Below are positions 26,028 through 37,600 of a stretch of 43,550 bases of DNA, in pieces. The notes under the pieces were generated by a model. The model did not search any database, was not told the origin of the DNA, and saw nothing but the letters and a program-made list of their open reading frames with translations. Within the stretch, counting starts at the first letter, position 1, and every line of letters begins with the position of its first letter. This DNA is from UBA2365 sp964594045 (GTDB lineage: Bacteria; Bacteroidota; Bacteroidia; Chitinophagales; Saprospiraceae), in assembly GCA_964594045.1 (NCBI GenBank), contig CAZQKR010000037.1:1-43550 (forward strand), read 5' to 3'. Position numbers and translations under genes: made by a program.

Positions 26028-26286
26028 AATTATTAATGCGAATCAAGGGTTGAACCCATTTCCAGGTTTTTGTTTATATAAATTCTGATCAACATGGTAT
26101 ACTCTAAACGCTTTGCCTGAGAAATGATTTTTTTGATAAATTCCTATCGGGTAAGATTGTCCGAAGGAAATAAACCTTATTAGCCCCGGGTGAAGCCCGG
26201 GTTAAAGGATATTTTGTATTTACAACCCCATTGTGGGTTGAATGATTATGATCGACATTTTCAACCCTTGATTCGCATTAATAATT
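26028..26286. mobile_element. 259-bp MITE-like element with perfect 27-bp inverted repeats
   Basis: The first 27 bases (26028-26054, AATTATTAATGCGAATCAAG followed by GGTTGAA) are repeated without mismatch in inverse orientation at 26260-26286. The roughly 205-base interior has no gene but contains two hairpins: CCCGGGtgaagCCCGGG at 26185-26201 and CAACCC/GGGTTG at 26223-26240. Size, terminal repeats and lack of coding content fit a non-autonomous mobile element or a large structured repeat. No target-site duplication is obvious. Confidence 0.65.
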
Positions 26287-26358
26287 GTAAATTAGCAGGT
26301 TCAAATTTTATTTCGCAAATTCACAAAACTGAATTTCCTTTTTTAAAAACTGAAAAAA

Positions 26359-27210
26359 ATGAAGCAAATGAACGCCATTCAACTATTTGAAGATAAAAAG
26401 GTAAGGACTCTATGGGATTCCGGGCAGGAAAAATGGTTTATATCAATCATTGACGTGATTGAAGTATTGACGAATACCGATAGACCACGAAAATACTGGA
26501 GCGACTTAAAAGCTAAGTTAAAAAAAGAAGGAAGTGAGTTGTCCGAAAAAATCGGACAACTGAAAATGGAATCTACCGACGGTAAATTTTACAAAACCGA
26601 TGTTGCTGATACAGAACAGCTTTTTCGACTGATACAATCCATCCCATCGCCCAAGGCAGAGCCATTTAAACTGTGGTTGGCACAGATAGCCTCAGAACGC
26701 TTGGACGAAATGCAAGATCCGGAACTCAGTATCGACAGGGCTTTGGAGCAATACCTGAAGCTTGGCTATTCGGAAAACTGGATCAACCAGCGACTGAAAA
26801 GCATTGAGATCAGAAAAGAACTGACCGACGAATGGAATAAAAGAGGGATCAAAGAAGGACAACAATTTGCCACCCTTACTGATATTATTACCAAAGCTTG
26901 GAGCGATAAAACTACTAAAGAATATAAAATCCTGAAAGGTTTGAAAAAGGAAAACCTGCGGGATAACATGACCAATACCGAACTCATTCTCAATATGCTT
27001 GCCGAAGCATCTACAAAAGACATATCAGCTGCCACCAACCCAAAAGATTTTGAAGAAAGTAAGAAAGTTGCCAAACAGGGAGGCAATGTGGCAAAGGTTG
27101 CACGCAAAGAACTGGAAGCCAAAACAGGTAAAAGTGTGGTTACTCCGTTGAATGCAAAAGCTTTGCTGATAGAGAAAGATGCTCCTGAAAAGTTAACGCC
27201 AAAGAAATAA
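26359..27210 (+). CDS. Bro-N domain protein (antirepressor-like)
   Basis: This 283-aa cytoplasmic protein has an N-terminal Bro-N-like domain (about 8-120, with KVRTLWDSGQEKWFIS, DVIEVLT and YWSDLKAKLKKEG). A conserved helical region follows (SIPSPKAEPFKLWLA, NWINQRLKSIEIRKELTDEW, LKKENLRDNMTNTEL). The C-terminus is basic, ending near KTGKSVVTPLNAK. Bro-N proteins of this length are found in Bacteroidota phages, mobile regions and type I restriction loci; some annotations call them antirepressors or relate them to DinD. The remnant of a type I specificity gene directly downstream fits a former restriction locus. The molecular function is not established. It appears full-length. Confidence 0.8.
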   Translation: MKQMNAIQLFEDKKVRTLWDSGQEKWFISIIDVIEVLTNTDRPRKYWSDLKAKLKKEGSELSEKIGQLKMESTDGKFYKTDVADTEQLFRLIQSIPSPKAEPFKLWLAQIASERLDEMQDPELSIDRALEQYLKLGYSENWINQRLKSIEIRKELTDEWNKRGIKEGQQFATLTDIITKAWSDKTTKEYKILKGLKKENLRDNMTNTELILNMLAEASTKDISAATNPKDFEESKKVAKQGGNVAKVARKELEAKTGKSVVTPLNAKALLIEKDAPEKLTPKK

Positions 27211-27263
27211 TGAGCAATTACACTATACAATCAACAGCATAAAATAAAAAGCCGGTTTTCATT

Positions 27264-27647
27264 TTGCAGAAAAGCGAATTGGAAAAACGGTTTGAACCGT
27301 TTTATTACCTGCCCGAACAGGCTGAATTGGAAAAGAAAGTTTTAACGAAACAACCTGATAAACTTAGAGATCACGTAAAAGGGATTGCAAGCGGAGCAAC
27401 GCCAAAGATAAGCTTAATTGAAAAATATTCCGCCGGGAAAGAAGACGGCATTCCGTTTTTACGTGTGCAAAACCTTTCTCCAAAAGGCATATTAGAGTTT
27501 GAGGATTGCAAATACATCAACAAAGCACTCCAACAGGCGAGTGCAGCAATTGAAAAAATATTAATCGATAAAAATGCAAATTCCACTAAAGCAGTTCGAG
27601 GAATATATAGACGAAATCATCCTAAAACGCGGGTTGGCGTATTTTAA
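27264..27647 (+). pseudogene. Fragment of a type I restriction specificity subunit (HsdS)
   Basis: The frame (TTG at 27264) encodes an HsdS-like N-terminus: a charged helical start (about 1-37), then a target-recognition segment with IASGATPK, DGIPFLRVQNLS and EFEDCKYINK (to about residue 88). Full HsdS proteins have about 400 residues and two such domains. Here the similarity stops after INK, and a short helical piece (ALQQASAAIEKILI) resembling an HsdS C-terminal tail follows, as though the middle were deleted. The last part of the frame runs out of phase over a different gene fragment. No hsdM or hsdR is present in the window. It is very unlikely to act in DNA recognition. Confidence 0.65.
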
Positions 27648-27666
27648 AAACGGGATCATAACGTAA
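27574..27666 (+). pseudogene. N-terminal fragment of a SWIM zinc-finger protein
   Basis: In another phase than the HsdS fragment, 30 codons from the ATG at 27574 read MQIPLKQFEEYIDEIILKRG and continue LAYFKNGIIT before a TAA. This matches the usual beginning of Bacteroidota SWIM zinc-finger proteins (a Leu-x-x-Phe-x-x-Tyr-Ile-Asp start, ILKRG, YFKNG). The rest of the gene, including the CxC...CxH finger, is absent. It is a stub overlapping the end of the preceding fragment. Confidence 0.55.
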
Positions 27667-27878
27667 TAATAAGCAAACCTGAACCGCAAAACAAAAAATA
27701 AAAGCAAAGCGGCCAGGATGAATACCTGAGCCGGGTTTTTGTTTTTGGCAATGTTATATGATACGGCTTTTATGGAGTAAAGCTATTATTGCATTTCAGC
27801 AGATCATGGGGAAGTTATCCGGTGTTGCTTCAGTCGGGTAATCAATGAGAAATAAGGTTCTTATCCTTTCAGACCCCT
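27667..27878. other. Spacer between gene fragments
   Basis: No intact gene. One plus-strand frame interrupted by stops (about 27677-27850) reads KSKAARMNT, AGFLFLAML and later ISADHGEVI. This is faintly like a cytochrome oxidase subunit II start, but too degraded for a claim. Confidence 0.3.
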
Positions 27879-28322
27879 TTAATCCAACATCCACGCAATT
27901 TTGTTCACAACGTCCTTCGCCTCCTTCAGCCGCGTCACCAGCATCCAGTCATGGAACATGCCCGGATATTCATAATACCGGTAATCCACTCCGGAGGATT
28001 CCATAATCTCCCTGAACCGGCGGGCATCCGGAAACAACAGGTCATGCGTTCCGGTAAACACGGATACAGGACATAAACCGGACATATTGCCGTATATCGG
28101 ACTGACACGATAGTCTTTTATATCCATCTTTCCGGCAGAATACTGACCGGCTATCCGAAGGCCGTCTATACTGAGTATCTTATCCTTTGCGTCAACCATT
28201 GGGATATCCGGATGGCTCATGCTGACATCCAGCCAGGGAGAAAGCAGGATGAGCTGATCGGGGTTTTTATGGTTTGAAGCGGCCAGGCTTTGTGCTAAAG
28301 ATGAGTTAGAGGGGAGGCTCTG
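27879..28322 (-). pseudogene. C-terminal fragment of an alpha/beta hydrolase (Abhydrolase_3/HSL-like)
   Basis: The minus-strand frame is open from 28322, just after a stop, and the first ATG is at 28220. It encodes the final third of an alpha/beta hydrolase of the hormone-sensitive-lipase type: LILLSPWLDVSMSHPD, the catalytic Asp region (VFTGTHDLLFPDARRF) and the catalytic His (YPGMFHDWML). The N-terminal two thirds, with the oxyanion HGGG and the nucleophile GDSAG, are missing. Upstream sequence shows no continuation in another frame, so it is a deletion or recombination remnant and should be inactive. Confidence 0.75.
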
Positions 28323-28629
28323 TCAAAGAAATCTGCGAATGAAAGGAAGATCAAATGGGCTGATCCATCATTTTAAAAACACAACTTTATTCACAAATGT
28401 GGAATACGCTCCTTACTTCACTTAACTGTAATCATTCTAAATTCAATTATCATAGTTGAATTCATTTATAAAGAATTGGATCTCAAGTAGAAATTCATTA
28501 AATTGATGCGCTAAATTCCTTCGCGGTGTAAATAGTTCGATTGAGGCATTTCTCTTGTAGTGTCGTGCAAGTGCTTGAAATTGGTTTATCCAAATATCAA
28601 TAAGTTCATTCTTAAACCAGGTTTTTATT
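28323..28629. other. Spacer before the giant gene
   Basis: No firm gene. A minus-strand frame ending at 28443 and running back under the start of the giant gene contains a helical stretch (WINQFQALARHYKRN) that could be the tail of a lost gene; I do not recognise it. No recognisable promoter box of the TAnnTTTG type was found for the giant gene. Confidence 0.35.
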
Positions 28630-31600
28630 ATGATGAAAAACACTTTTGATCTCCCAACCCAATTATTCGGAAAGCAAATAACTATTTTGATATATTCAGT
28701 TATTATTTTTTGCTCGGCCAATAATATCAACGCTCAGTACTGTCCTCTGGCGTGTAATGAGCAGGTCAATGTTTCAGTAGGTATTAACTGCGAAGTTCAG
28801 ATCTTGCCTGAGTTTGTTTTGGAGTTTTACAACCCTGACTGCTATTATATTATTAACGCAATTTATGAAGAAGACGAAACAGAAATACCGCCAACAGGTG
28901 GCATTTATGGTTATTATGTCCTCGGATGGGAGTACCTGGATCAAAATCTCTCTGTACAGGTAGGCTATGCAGATCCAAATGATCCGGGCCAACCCCATCC
29001 AACGAATTTTTCCTATTGTACTGGCAGTATACATCTGGTTGATCATATTGGTCCAAACATCACTTCTCCCGGAGATCAGAATTTAAATGTTTCAGGTTGT
29101 TTTGGAGAATACACCATTGCATCTCCTATTACTGATAATTGTCCAGGCGCCACCTGGGGATATACCCTGTCCGGTGCAACAGCAGGGTCAATGTCAGGAA
29201 TTCCGGAGGGAGAGGATAGTGATTTGATCCAGTTTAATGTTGGCATAACTTCAGTTCAATTAACAGGAATAGATGTATCAGGTAGAACCAGCTCTGCGTT
29301 TTTTACCGTTACCGTTTCTGATATTGAAAATAACGTTCCAGAAGTCATTGCGAATAGCAATGCACCACTGGAAATTGGTGAAACATTGAATCTGTTTGAA
29401 ACTGGTGGCGAAGCGGATTCATGGCTCTGGACAGGTCCAGACGGATTCACCTCGACCATGCAAAACCCTTCCATACCTGATGTCACCCTAGCACAAATGG
29501 GCCAATATTATGTATCCGGAACCAAAACAACCACCGGATGTTCCTTGCAGGATGCGGTGACTGTAGTAATTACAGTAAATGCAGGAAATAACCAATCTTT
29601 CTGCGGCTTACCAACAATAGTAAGTATTTCAGCAACATCTTCAGTTGCAGGAAGCTGGTCAACTACAGGTAGTGGTCAGATCACCAATCCGAATTCACCT
29701 ACTACAAACTATATTCCGGTTCCCGGAGATTTGGGTAGCACAGTAGTAATGACCTGGAGTACTACCCCCAATGAAATATATGAATCCGTTTCTGACCAAA
29801 TGGGTATATTAATTGTACCTGAGACTGAAGATGCTGAATTCAGCTATCCGCAGGCAGAATATTGCGATAATAATATTGATCCGACTCCTGTACATATTTC
29901 AGGTGTTGACGGCATTTACACTTATGAAGTGATTGTTGACGGTCCAGATTTAGCCCTTAACAGAAATACAGGGGTGATTGATATGGACAACAGTGATTGG
30001 GGTACCTATGAAGTGACCAATACCGTTCAAGGTTGTGGCAATCTGATCATTACCGGTATACTGGATGGTAATTTGCCGGGACAATTGCCAAAGTTCGTTG
30101 AATTCTATGCATTGGCTGATATAGTTGATTTAAGCAAATATGGATTCAGCAGTGCGAATAATGGTGCTGGTTCAACTATTACCCCTGAATTTACTTTCCC
30201 ATCAGTCAGTATACCTGAGGGTACGTTTATATGGGTTGCAACTGAAGTAACTGCATTCACGCAATTCTTTGGCTTTCCGCCGACATACACTTCACTTGCA
30301 GCCAATATCAATGGCGATGACGCGATTGAATTGTTCTGCAATGGACAGGTCATAGATGTATTTGGAGAAGTTTCATATCCGGTGGGGACTGTTCTGCCAT
30401 GGAATTATACTGATGGCTGGTCTTACCGTAAAAACAATACCAATATTGATGGTTCAGTTTATAATCCAAATAATTGGAATTTCAGCGGAACAGGAGTATT
30501 AACAGGGGTTACACAAAACAACCTGTCTCAAAATCCATTCCCCTATGGTTCTTTCAATACGACTTTACCGGGATTGTGCCCCTCAAATACTTATCAGGAC
30601 ATCGTTAGTATTGGTGACTTAACACTACCAATTCTTGAATGTCCTGAGAGCATATTTCATGTATTGGATCCAGGTTTATGTTCAGCATGGTTGTTCTGGG
30701 AGCCGCCAGTGGTTACGGACAATTGTCCTGGAGTACCGGTGATCACCCAAATAGCAGGACCTCCAAGTGGAAGTGAGTTCACGTTGACGAATTCTCCATA
30801 TACTATAGAATATGAGATCTATGATGCTAACGGAAACGGACCTGTATATTGCACATTCATAGTGAGTGTAACGGGTTATCCTAATCCAACGACTACGATG
30901 GCGTGCAATGATGAAGTACAGATCTCATTGGACGAGGATTGTTCAGTAACGTTAAATCCTGACATGTTTCTGGAAGGCGGACCTTACGGTTGTTATAATG
31001 TATATGAATTATATGTGAATGCTCCGGGGTTTGAGAACCAAAATCTGACTAATCTGAAGGTTGAGATAGCTCCTGGCACTTATATAGTTACCATACTGGA
31101 TCCGTTGAGTGGTAACTCATGCATGACCACGATGGTCCTCATGGACAAAATTGCACCAAACATCACTTCTCCCGGAGATCAGAATTTAAATGTTTCAGGT
31201 TGTTTTGGAGAATACACCATTGCATCTCCTATTACTGATAATTGTCCAGGCGCCACCTGGGGATATACCCTGTCCGGTGCAACAGCAGGGTCAATGTCAG
31301 GAATTCCGGAGGGAGAGGATAGTGATTTGATCCAGTTTAATGTTGGCATAACTTCAGTTCAATTAACAGGAATAGATGTATCAGGTAGAACCAGCTCTGC
31401 GTTTTTTACCGTTACCGTTTCTGATATTGAAAATAACGTTCCAGAAGTCATTGCGAATAGCAATGCACCACTGGAAATTGGTGAAACATTGAATCTGTTT
31501 GAAACTGGTGGCGAAGCGGATTCATGGCTCTGGACAGGTCCAGACGGATTCACCTCGACCATGCAAAACCCTTCCATACCTGATGTCACCCTAGCGCAAA

Positions 31601-34600
31601 GGGGTCGTTATTATGTATCAGGCACCAACACAACCACCGGATGTTCCCGGCAGGATTCTGTCTATGTGATGGTTGGACAACAGGCTTTTATCACTACATG
31701 GAAAACAGATAATCCTGGTTCTTCATGCAACACATGTATTACTATACCGACTCAAGGCGGAGGATATGATTACGCTGTGGATTGGAACAATGACGGCATT
31801 TTTGATGAATTCGAGATTAATGGCAATATAACGCACGATTTTGGGGAGACTGGTATCTACACCATCCGGATTTCCGGGCTCTTCCCAAGAATCCATTTTG
31901 ATTGGGGTACAGACCAAAAAAAAATCATCAACATTGATCAGTGGGGCGGTATAGAATGGCATAGCATGGAGAACGCTTTTTTCAACTGTAGCAATCTTTC
32001 TATGACTGCAACAGATGCCCCTGATTTGTCAAATGTAAATAGCACACAACGCATGTTTGATGGTGCAAACGCTTTCAACGGAGACATTAGCAGTTGGAAT
32101 GTATCCAATGTCACTAATATGTCGGCAATGTTCTATAATGCAAATGCATTTAATCAGGATATCGGAAATTGGGATGTATCCAATGTAACTGATATGTCTT
32201 ATATGTTTGCAGGTGCAAGTGTTTTCAATCAGGATATTGGAAGTTGGGATGTTGGTAATGTGACCAATATGTCAAGAATGTTTTATAATGCTTACAATTT
32301 CAATCAGCCTTTAGGTAGCTGGGATGTTGGAAATGTAACCGATATGGTAAGGATGTTTTCCTTTGCCATTAATTTCAATCAGGATATTGGAAGTTGGGAT
32401 GTTGGAAATGTAACCGATATGGGATTGATGTTTTACAATGCCGACAAATTCAATCAGCCTTTAACCAACTGGGATGTTGGTAATGTGACCTATATGTCAG
32501 GGATGTTCTATTCTGCAAATGCATTCAATCAGAATATCGGCAGTTGGGATGTTGGTAATGTGGCCTATATGTCAGGCATGTTTCAATATGCCTATGATTT
32601 CAATCAGGATATCGGAAATTGGGATGTAAGCAATGTGACAGATATGTTATGGATGTTTGCAAATGCATATTCCTTTAATCAGGACTTAAGCTTATGGAAC
32701 CTGCCTCCGGATGTTCAGTTATTCGGGATGTTGGACAATTCAGGAATGGATTGTGAAAATTACGATAAAACCCTGACAGGATGGGACAACAATCCTGCAA
32801 CTCCAAATAACAGGACATTAGGTGCTGAAGGACTGACTTATTGGCTCAGCGAAGACGCAAGAAGCAAGCTGATAAACATTAAAGGCTGGGTCATCAGCGG
32901 AGATGCATACAGTGAATGCAACTACCCTGCTCCCTTTATCACGCAGTGGGATCTCTCTCTGGATCCTGGCAGCGGCACGGAACAGGTCAGCTTCATGGCC
33001 GAAATAGGGGAAGGAGGCGCTTTTTATTCCTGGCAGGAAATCTCCCCGGGCAGCAGCAGCGGTAGCGGAAACTTAGCGGAAGGAGATCAACTGAGAACTA
33101 TTTCCGGCCTGCCGGCAGGAGCAACTATAGAACTCAGGATTGACACCAACAAGCTCTATAGGTACTATATCGCCCATGGCCCGGACCGAAAGAGACTCAT
33201 TGATGTGATAAATTGGGGAGAAACAACGTGGACAAGCATGCAGGATGCTTTTTCCGGATGCGAGCATCTTCAGATAAGTGCTGAATCTTTGCCGGATCTG
33301 TCTCAGGTTGTGGATATGAGCAGCATGTTTAAAAATTGTACAAACTTGACAGACATTCCCAACATCAACAACTGGAATACCTCCAATGCCAATGACATGT
33401 CTTTTATGTTCAAAAATGCAGCGTCTTTTGACCAGGATCTGGGAGGATGGGCATTGCGAAATAATACCAATTTAACCGGCATGCTTGATAGCAGTGGTCT
33501 TAGCTGCCAGAATTACGACAGAACCCTGTCCGGATGGAGCAATGATCCTGATACACCCGACAACCTTATTCTCGGCTCAACAGGACTTAGCTACTGGAAA
33601 GGCCAGGCGTCACGCAACAACCTGATCAACAACAAAGGGTGGACCATCAGCGGTGACTCATATAACGAATGTAACTACCCGCTCCATTTTATTACAAGGT
33701 GGGATCTTACGAAATCCGGCAGTTCTCCAGACCAGATAAGGTTTTATGCTGATATTGCGGAAGGAGGAGCATCCTATACCTGGCTGGAGATCTCTCCCGG
33801 CAGCGGCGGCGGCAGCGGCACACTAACAGCAGGCAATGCCCAACGGACCATATCGGGATTGCCACCCGGCTCAGTGATTGAACTTTCTATTACTTCTGCA
33901 AAACTCCGGAGATTTTATATCAATTATGGCCAAGACCGCCGCAGGATCATAGACGTCACACAATGGGGAGATGCTGTATGGACCAGTATGGAGAGCGCCT
34001 TTCAGGGATGCGTGAATCTTCACATAAGTGCGTCTGATATACCAGACCTGACAGGAGTTCAGAGTATGGCTTCAATGTTCAACTCCTGCATTATTCTAAC
34101 TGGACCACAAAATATTGGATACTGGAACATTGAAAACGTAACAGATATTTCCTGGATGTTTTCTGGAGCTAGTGTTTTCAATCAGAATATCGGCAGTTGG
34201 GATGTTGGGAATGTGACCAATATGTCAGGGATGTTCTATTCTGCAAATGCATTCAATCAGGATATCGGTAACTGGGATGTAAGCAATGTGACAAATATGA
34301 GCTATATGTTTTACGGTGCCCCTAATTTCAATCAGGATATTGGCATTTGGGATGTATCCAACGTAATCAATATGTCAGGGATGTTTTCCTTTACAAATAA
34401 TTTCAATCAGGATATTGGCATTTGGGATGTATCCAACGTAATCAATATGTCAGGGATGTTTTCCTTTACAAATAATTTCAATCAGGATATTGGCATTTGG
34501 GATGTTGGTAATGTAACCGATATGTCAGTAATGTTTTACTATACCAATAGTTTCAATCATGATATTGGCATTTGGGATGTTGGTAATGTAACCAATATGT

Positions 34601-37600
34601 CACAGATGTTTTATCATGCCACTGCATTTAATCAGGATATCGGTAACTGGGATCTTGGATCAATTTATATAAACTATTATGACCCATGGGATCCATGGGG
34701 AATTATTACGGGGCTGGACGGGATCCTTGATGAATGCGGTCTTTCCTGCGAGAACTATGACAAAACCCTAAGAGGGTGGAATTCCAATCCTGCAACGCCT
34801 GATTCGCTTAATCTGGGTGCTAACGGACTGAGCTACTGGCTGTCACAATCCGCAAGGGACAGCCTCATCAATTACAAATCCTGGAATATTTGGGGTGATA
34901 TCTATAGCGATTGCAATTATCAGGGCTCAGCGCCTTTCATCACTACCTGGAAAACGGATAATCCGGGGACTTCCTGCCCTTCCTGCATCACGATTCCTAC
35001 CATTGGAAGTGGATACAACTACAATGTGGACTGGGACAACGACGGTATTATTGATGAATCCGGGATTACGGGGGACATCACGCATGATTTTGGCATTCCG
35101 GGAACCTATACTATCGCGATCGAAGGGGACTTTCCAAGAGTATTTTTCAACGATAGCGACGATAAACTCAAAATAGTATCCATCGACCAATGGGGAAGCA
35201 ATCCCTGGACAAGCATGGAAAAAGCATTTTACGGATGCAGCAATATGAGCTCAAGTGCAACTGATTCGCCCAATCTGAATGATGTTACCGATATGTCGTA
35301 TATGTTTGCCGGGGCATCTCAGTTTAACCAGGAAATCCCTTACTGGCATGTTAGAAATGTTACTGATATGTCCTATATGTTTGCCGGGGCATCTCAGTTT
35401 AACCGGGACATCTCCAACTGGAATCTCCCTAATCTTCAGCACATTAAAGGAATGTTTAAAAATGCGTCTGCATTCAATCAGGACCTGGGCAATTGGCAAT
35501 TATACCAGAATAATATAACCGATCTGTCCGAATTGTTCATGGGAGCATCAGTTTTCAACGCTGGTTTGCCTGGCTTCAATACAGGTAATATAACAAATAT
35601 GGCCCGGATGTTTCAGGGAGCATTGGCATTCAACGGGAATGTAAGATGGTGGGATGTATCCAATGTAACAGATATGGAATCCATGTTTGAAAACGCGATC
35701 TCATTTGGAGATGATTTAGCATACTGGAATGTTGGTAGTGTCAATACAATGAAAAAGATGTTCAAGGGTACTGCCGGTTTCAACAGGAATATCAGTAACT
35801 GGAATGTATCCAATGTAACAAATTTTGAGCAGATGTTCATGGAAGCCGGCATCTTCAATCAGTATCTCGGCAACTGGAACATCAACCCGTCGGCTAATAT
35901 GAACAATATGCTGGATAATTCCGGCATGTCATGCGAGATGTATGATCAGACGCTTACAGGCTGGAATAACAATCTTTCAATCCCCGATAACATGAATTTA
36001 GGGGCTGGCGGATTGAGCTATTGGATGTCACAGGCAGATCGAGACAACCTGGTAAATGTTAAGGGATGGACTATCTCGGGAGACAGCTACAACGAATGCA
36101 ATTATTTTCCGGTTGGAGATGAGTTTATCACCACATGGCAAACGGATAACTATGGTTCTTCCTGTGCATCCTGTATCACCCTACCAACAACGGGAGGTGG
36201 CTACGATTACGATGTCGACTGGAATAATGACGGTGTCTATGATGCATTCGGGCTTACGGGAAGCATTACCCATGATTTCGGCGGGCCGGGTATTTACAAA
36301 ATAAGGATCCGGGGAGATTTTCCAAGGATATATTACAATAATGAAGGTGATAAAGAAAAGCTGATCTCGGTGGATCAGTGGGGTGACATCCAATGGACAA
36401 GTATGGAGAGCGCTTTTTATGGATGCTCCAATCTCATCATGAACGCAAATGATATTCCTGATCTTATTGGCGTTGACAATATGTCCTTTATGTTCGCAAA
36501 CGTATATAATTTCAATTCCAACATTGACACCTGGGATGTTGGAAATGTGACCAATATGTCAAGCATGTTTTATAATGCCTACAATTTCAATCAGCCTTTA
36601 GGTAACTGGGATGTTGGAAATGTAACCGATATGTCATATATGTTTTACAATGCCGATTTCAATCAGGATATCGGAAACTGGGATGTCGGGAATGTAACCA
36701 ATATGTCATATTTGTTCAAATATTCTTATAATTTCAACCAGCCTTTAGGTAACTGGGATGTCGGAAATGTAACCAATATGTCCGGGATGTTTTCAGGTGC
36801 ATACAATTTCAACCAAAATATAGGCAACTGGGATGTCGGAAATGTGATCAATATGTCCGGGATGTTTTCAGGTGCATACAATTTCAACCAAAATATAGGC
36901 AACTGGGATGTCGGAAATGTGATCAATATGTCCGGGATGTTTTCAGGTGCCTATGATTTTAATCATCCATTAGAAAACTGGAATACATCAAATGTGACGG
37001 ATATGTCAGGCATGTTTAACTGGGCTGGTTCATTCAATCAAGATGTGGGTAACTGGGATGTAGGGAATGTAACCAACATGTCAGATATGTTTTATGGGGC
37101 CTCGGTTTTCAATCAGCCTTTAAGCAACTGGAATACATCAAATGTGACCGATATGTCCGGCATGTTTAATTATACACAAAGTTTCAATCAAGCTATCGAA
37201 AATTGGGATGTTGGGAATGTAACAGATATGTCGAGGATATTCCAAGGAACAAATGCATTCAATCAGAACATTAACAATTGGGATGTTGGTAGTGTAACAA
37301 ATATGTCATTTATGTTTGCTGGTTCTGACTCATTTAATCAGGATATTGGTAGTTGGGATGTTTCAAGTGTTTCAGACATGTCATATATGTTTGCTGGTTC
37401 TGACTCATTTAATCAGGATATTGGTAGTTGGGATGTTTCAAGTGTTTCAGACATGTCATTTATGTTTTATGATTCACCCCGATTTAATGGAGATATTGGT
37501 AGTTGGGATGTTTCAAGTGTTTCAGACATGTCATTTATGTTTGGAGTAGCAACAGATTTCAATCAAAATATCGGCAACTGGAATGTATCTAAGGTTACAA

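Noticed and set aside
26190..26390. 66-codon plus-strand frame starting inside the inverted-repeat element
   Set aside because: It runs across the hairpins and into the start of the Bro-N gene in another phase and has no recognisable protein character.
27677..27850. Resemblance of a stop-interrupted frame to cytochrome oxidase subunit II
   Set aside because: Only a few residues agree and the frame is broken by stops, so a gene name would not be justified.
29256..31589. Two identical 76-codon minus-strand frames (29256-29486 and 31359-31589)
   Set aside because: They are antisense shadows of the exact 440-bp duplication in the giant gene, not separate genes.
34895..35176. 93-codon plus-strand frame inside the giant gene
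   Set aside because: It is an out-of-phase overlap with the DUF285 module coding sequence.
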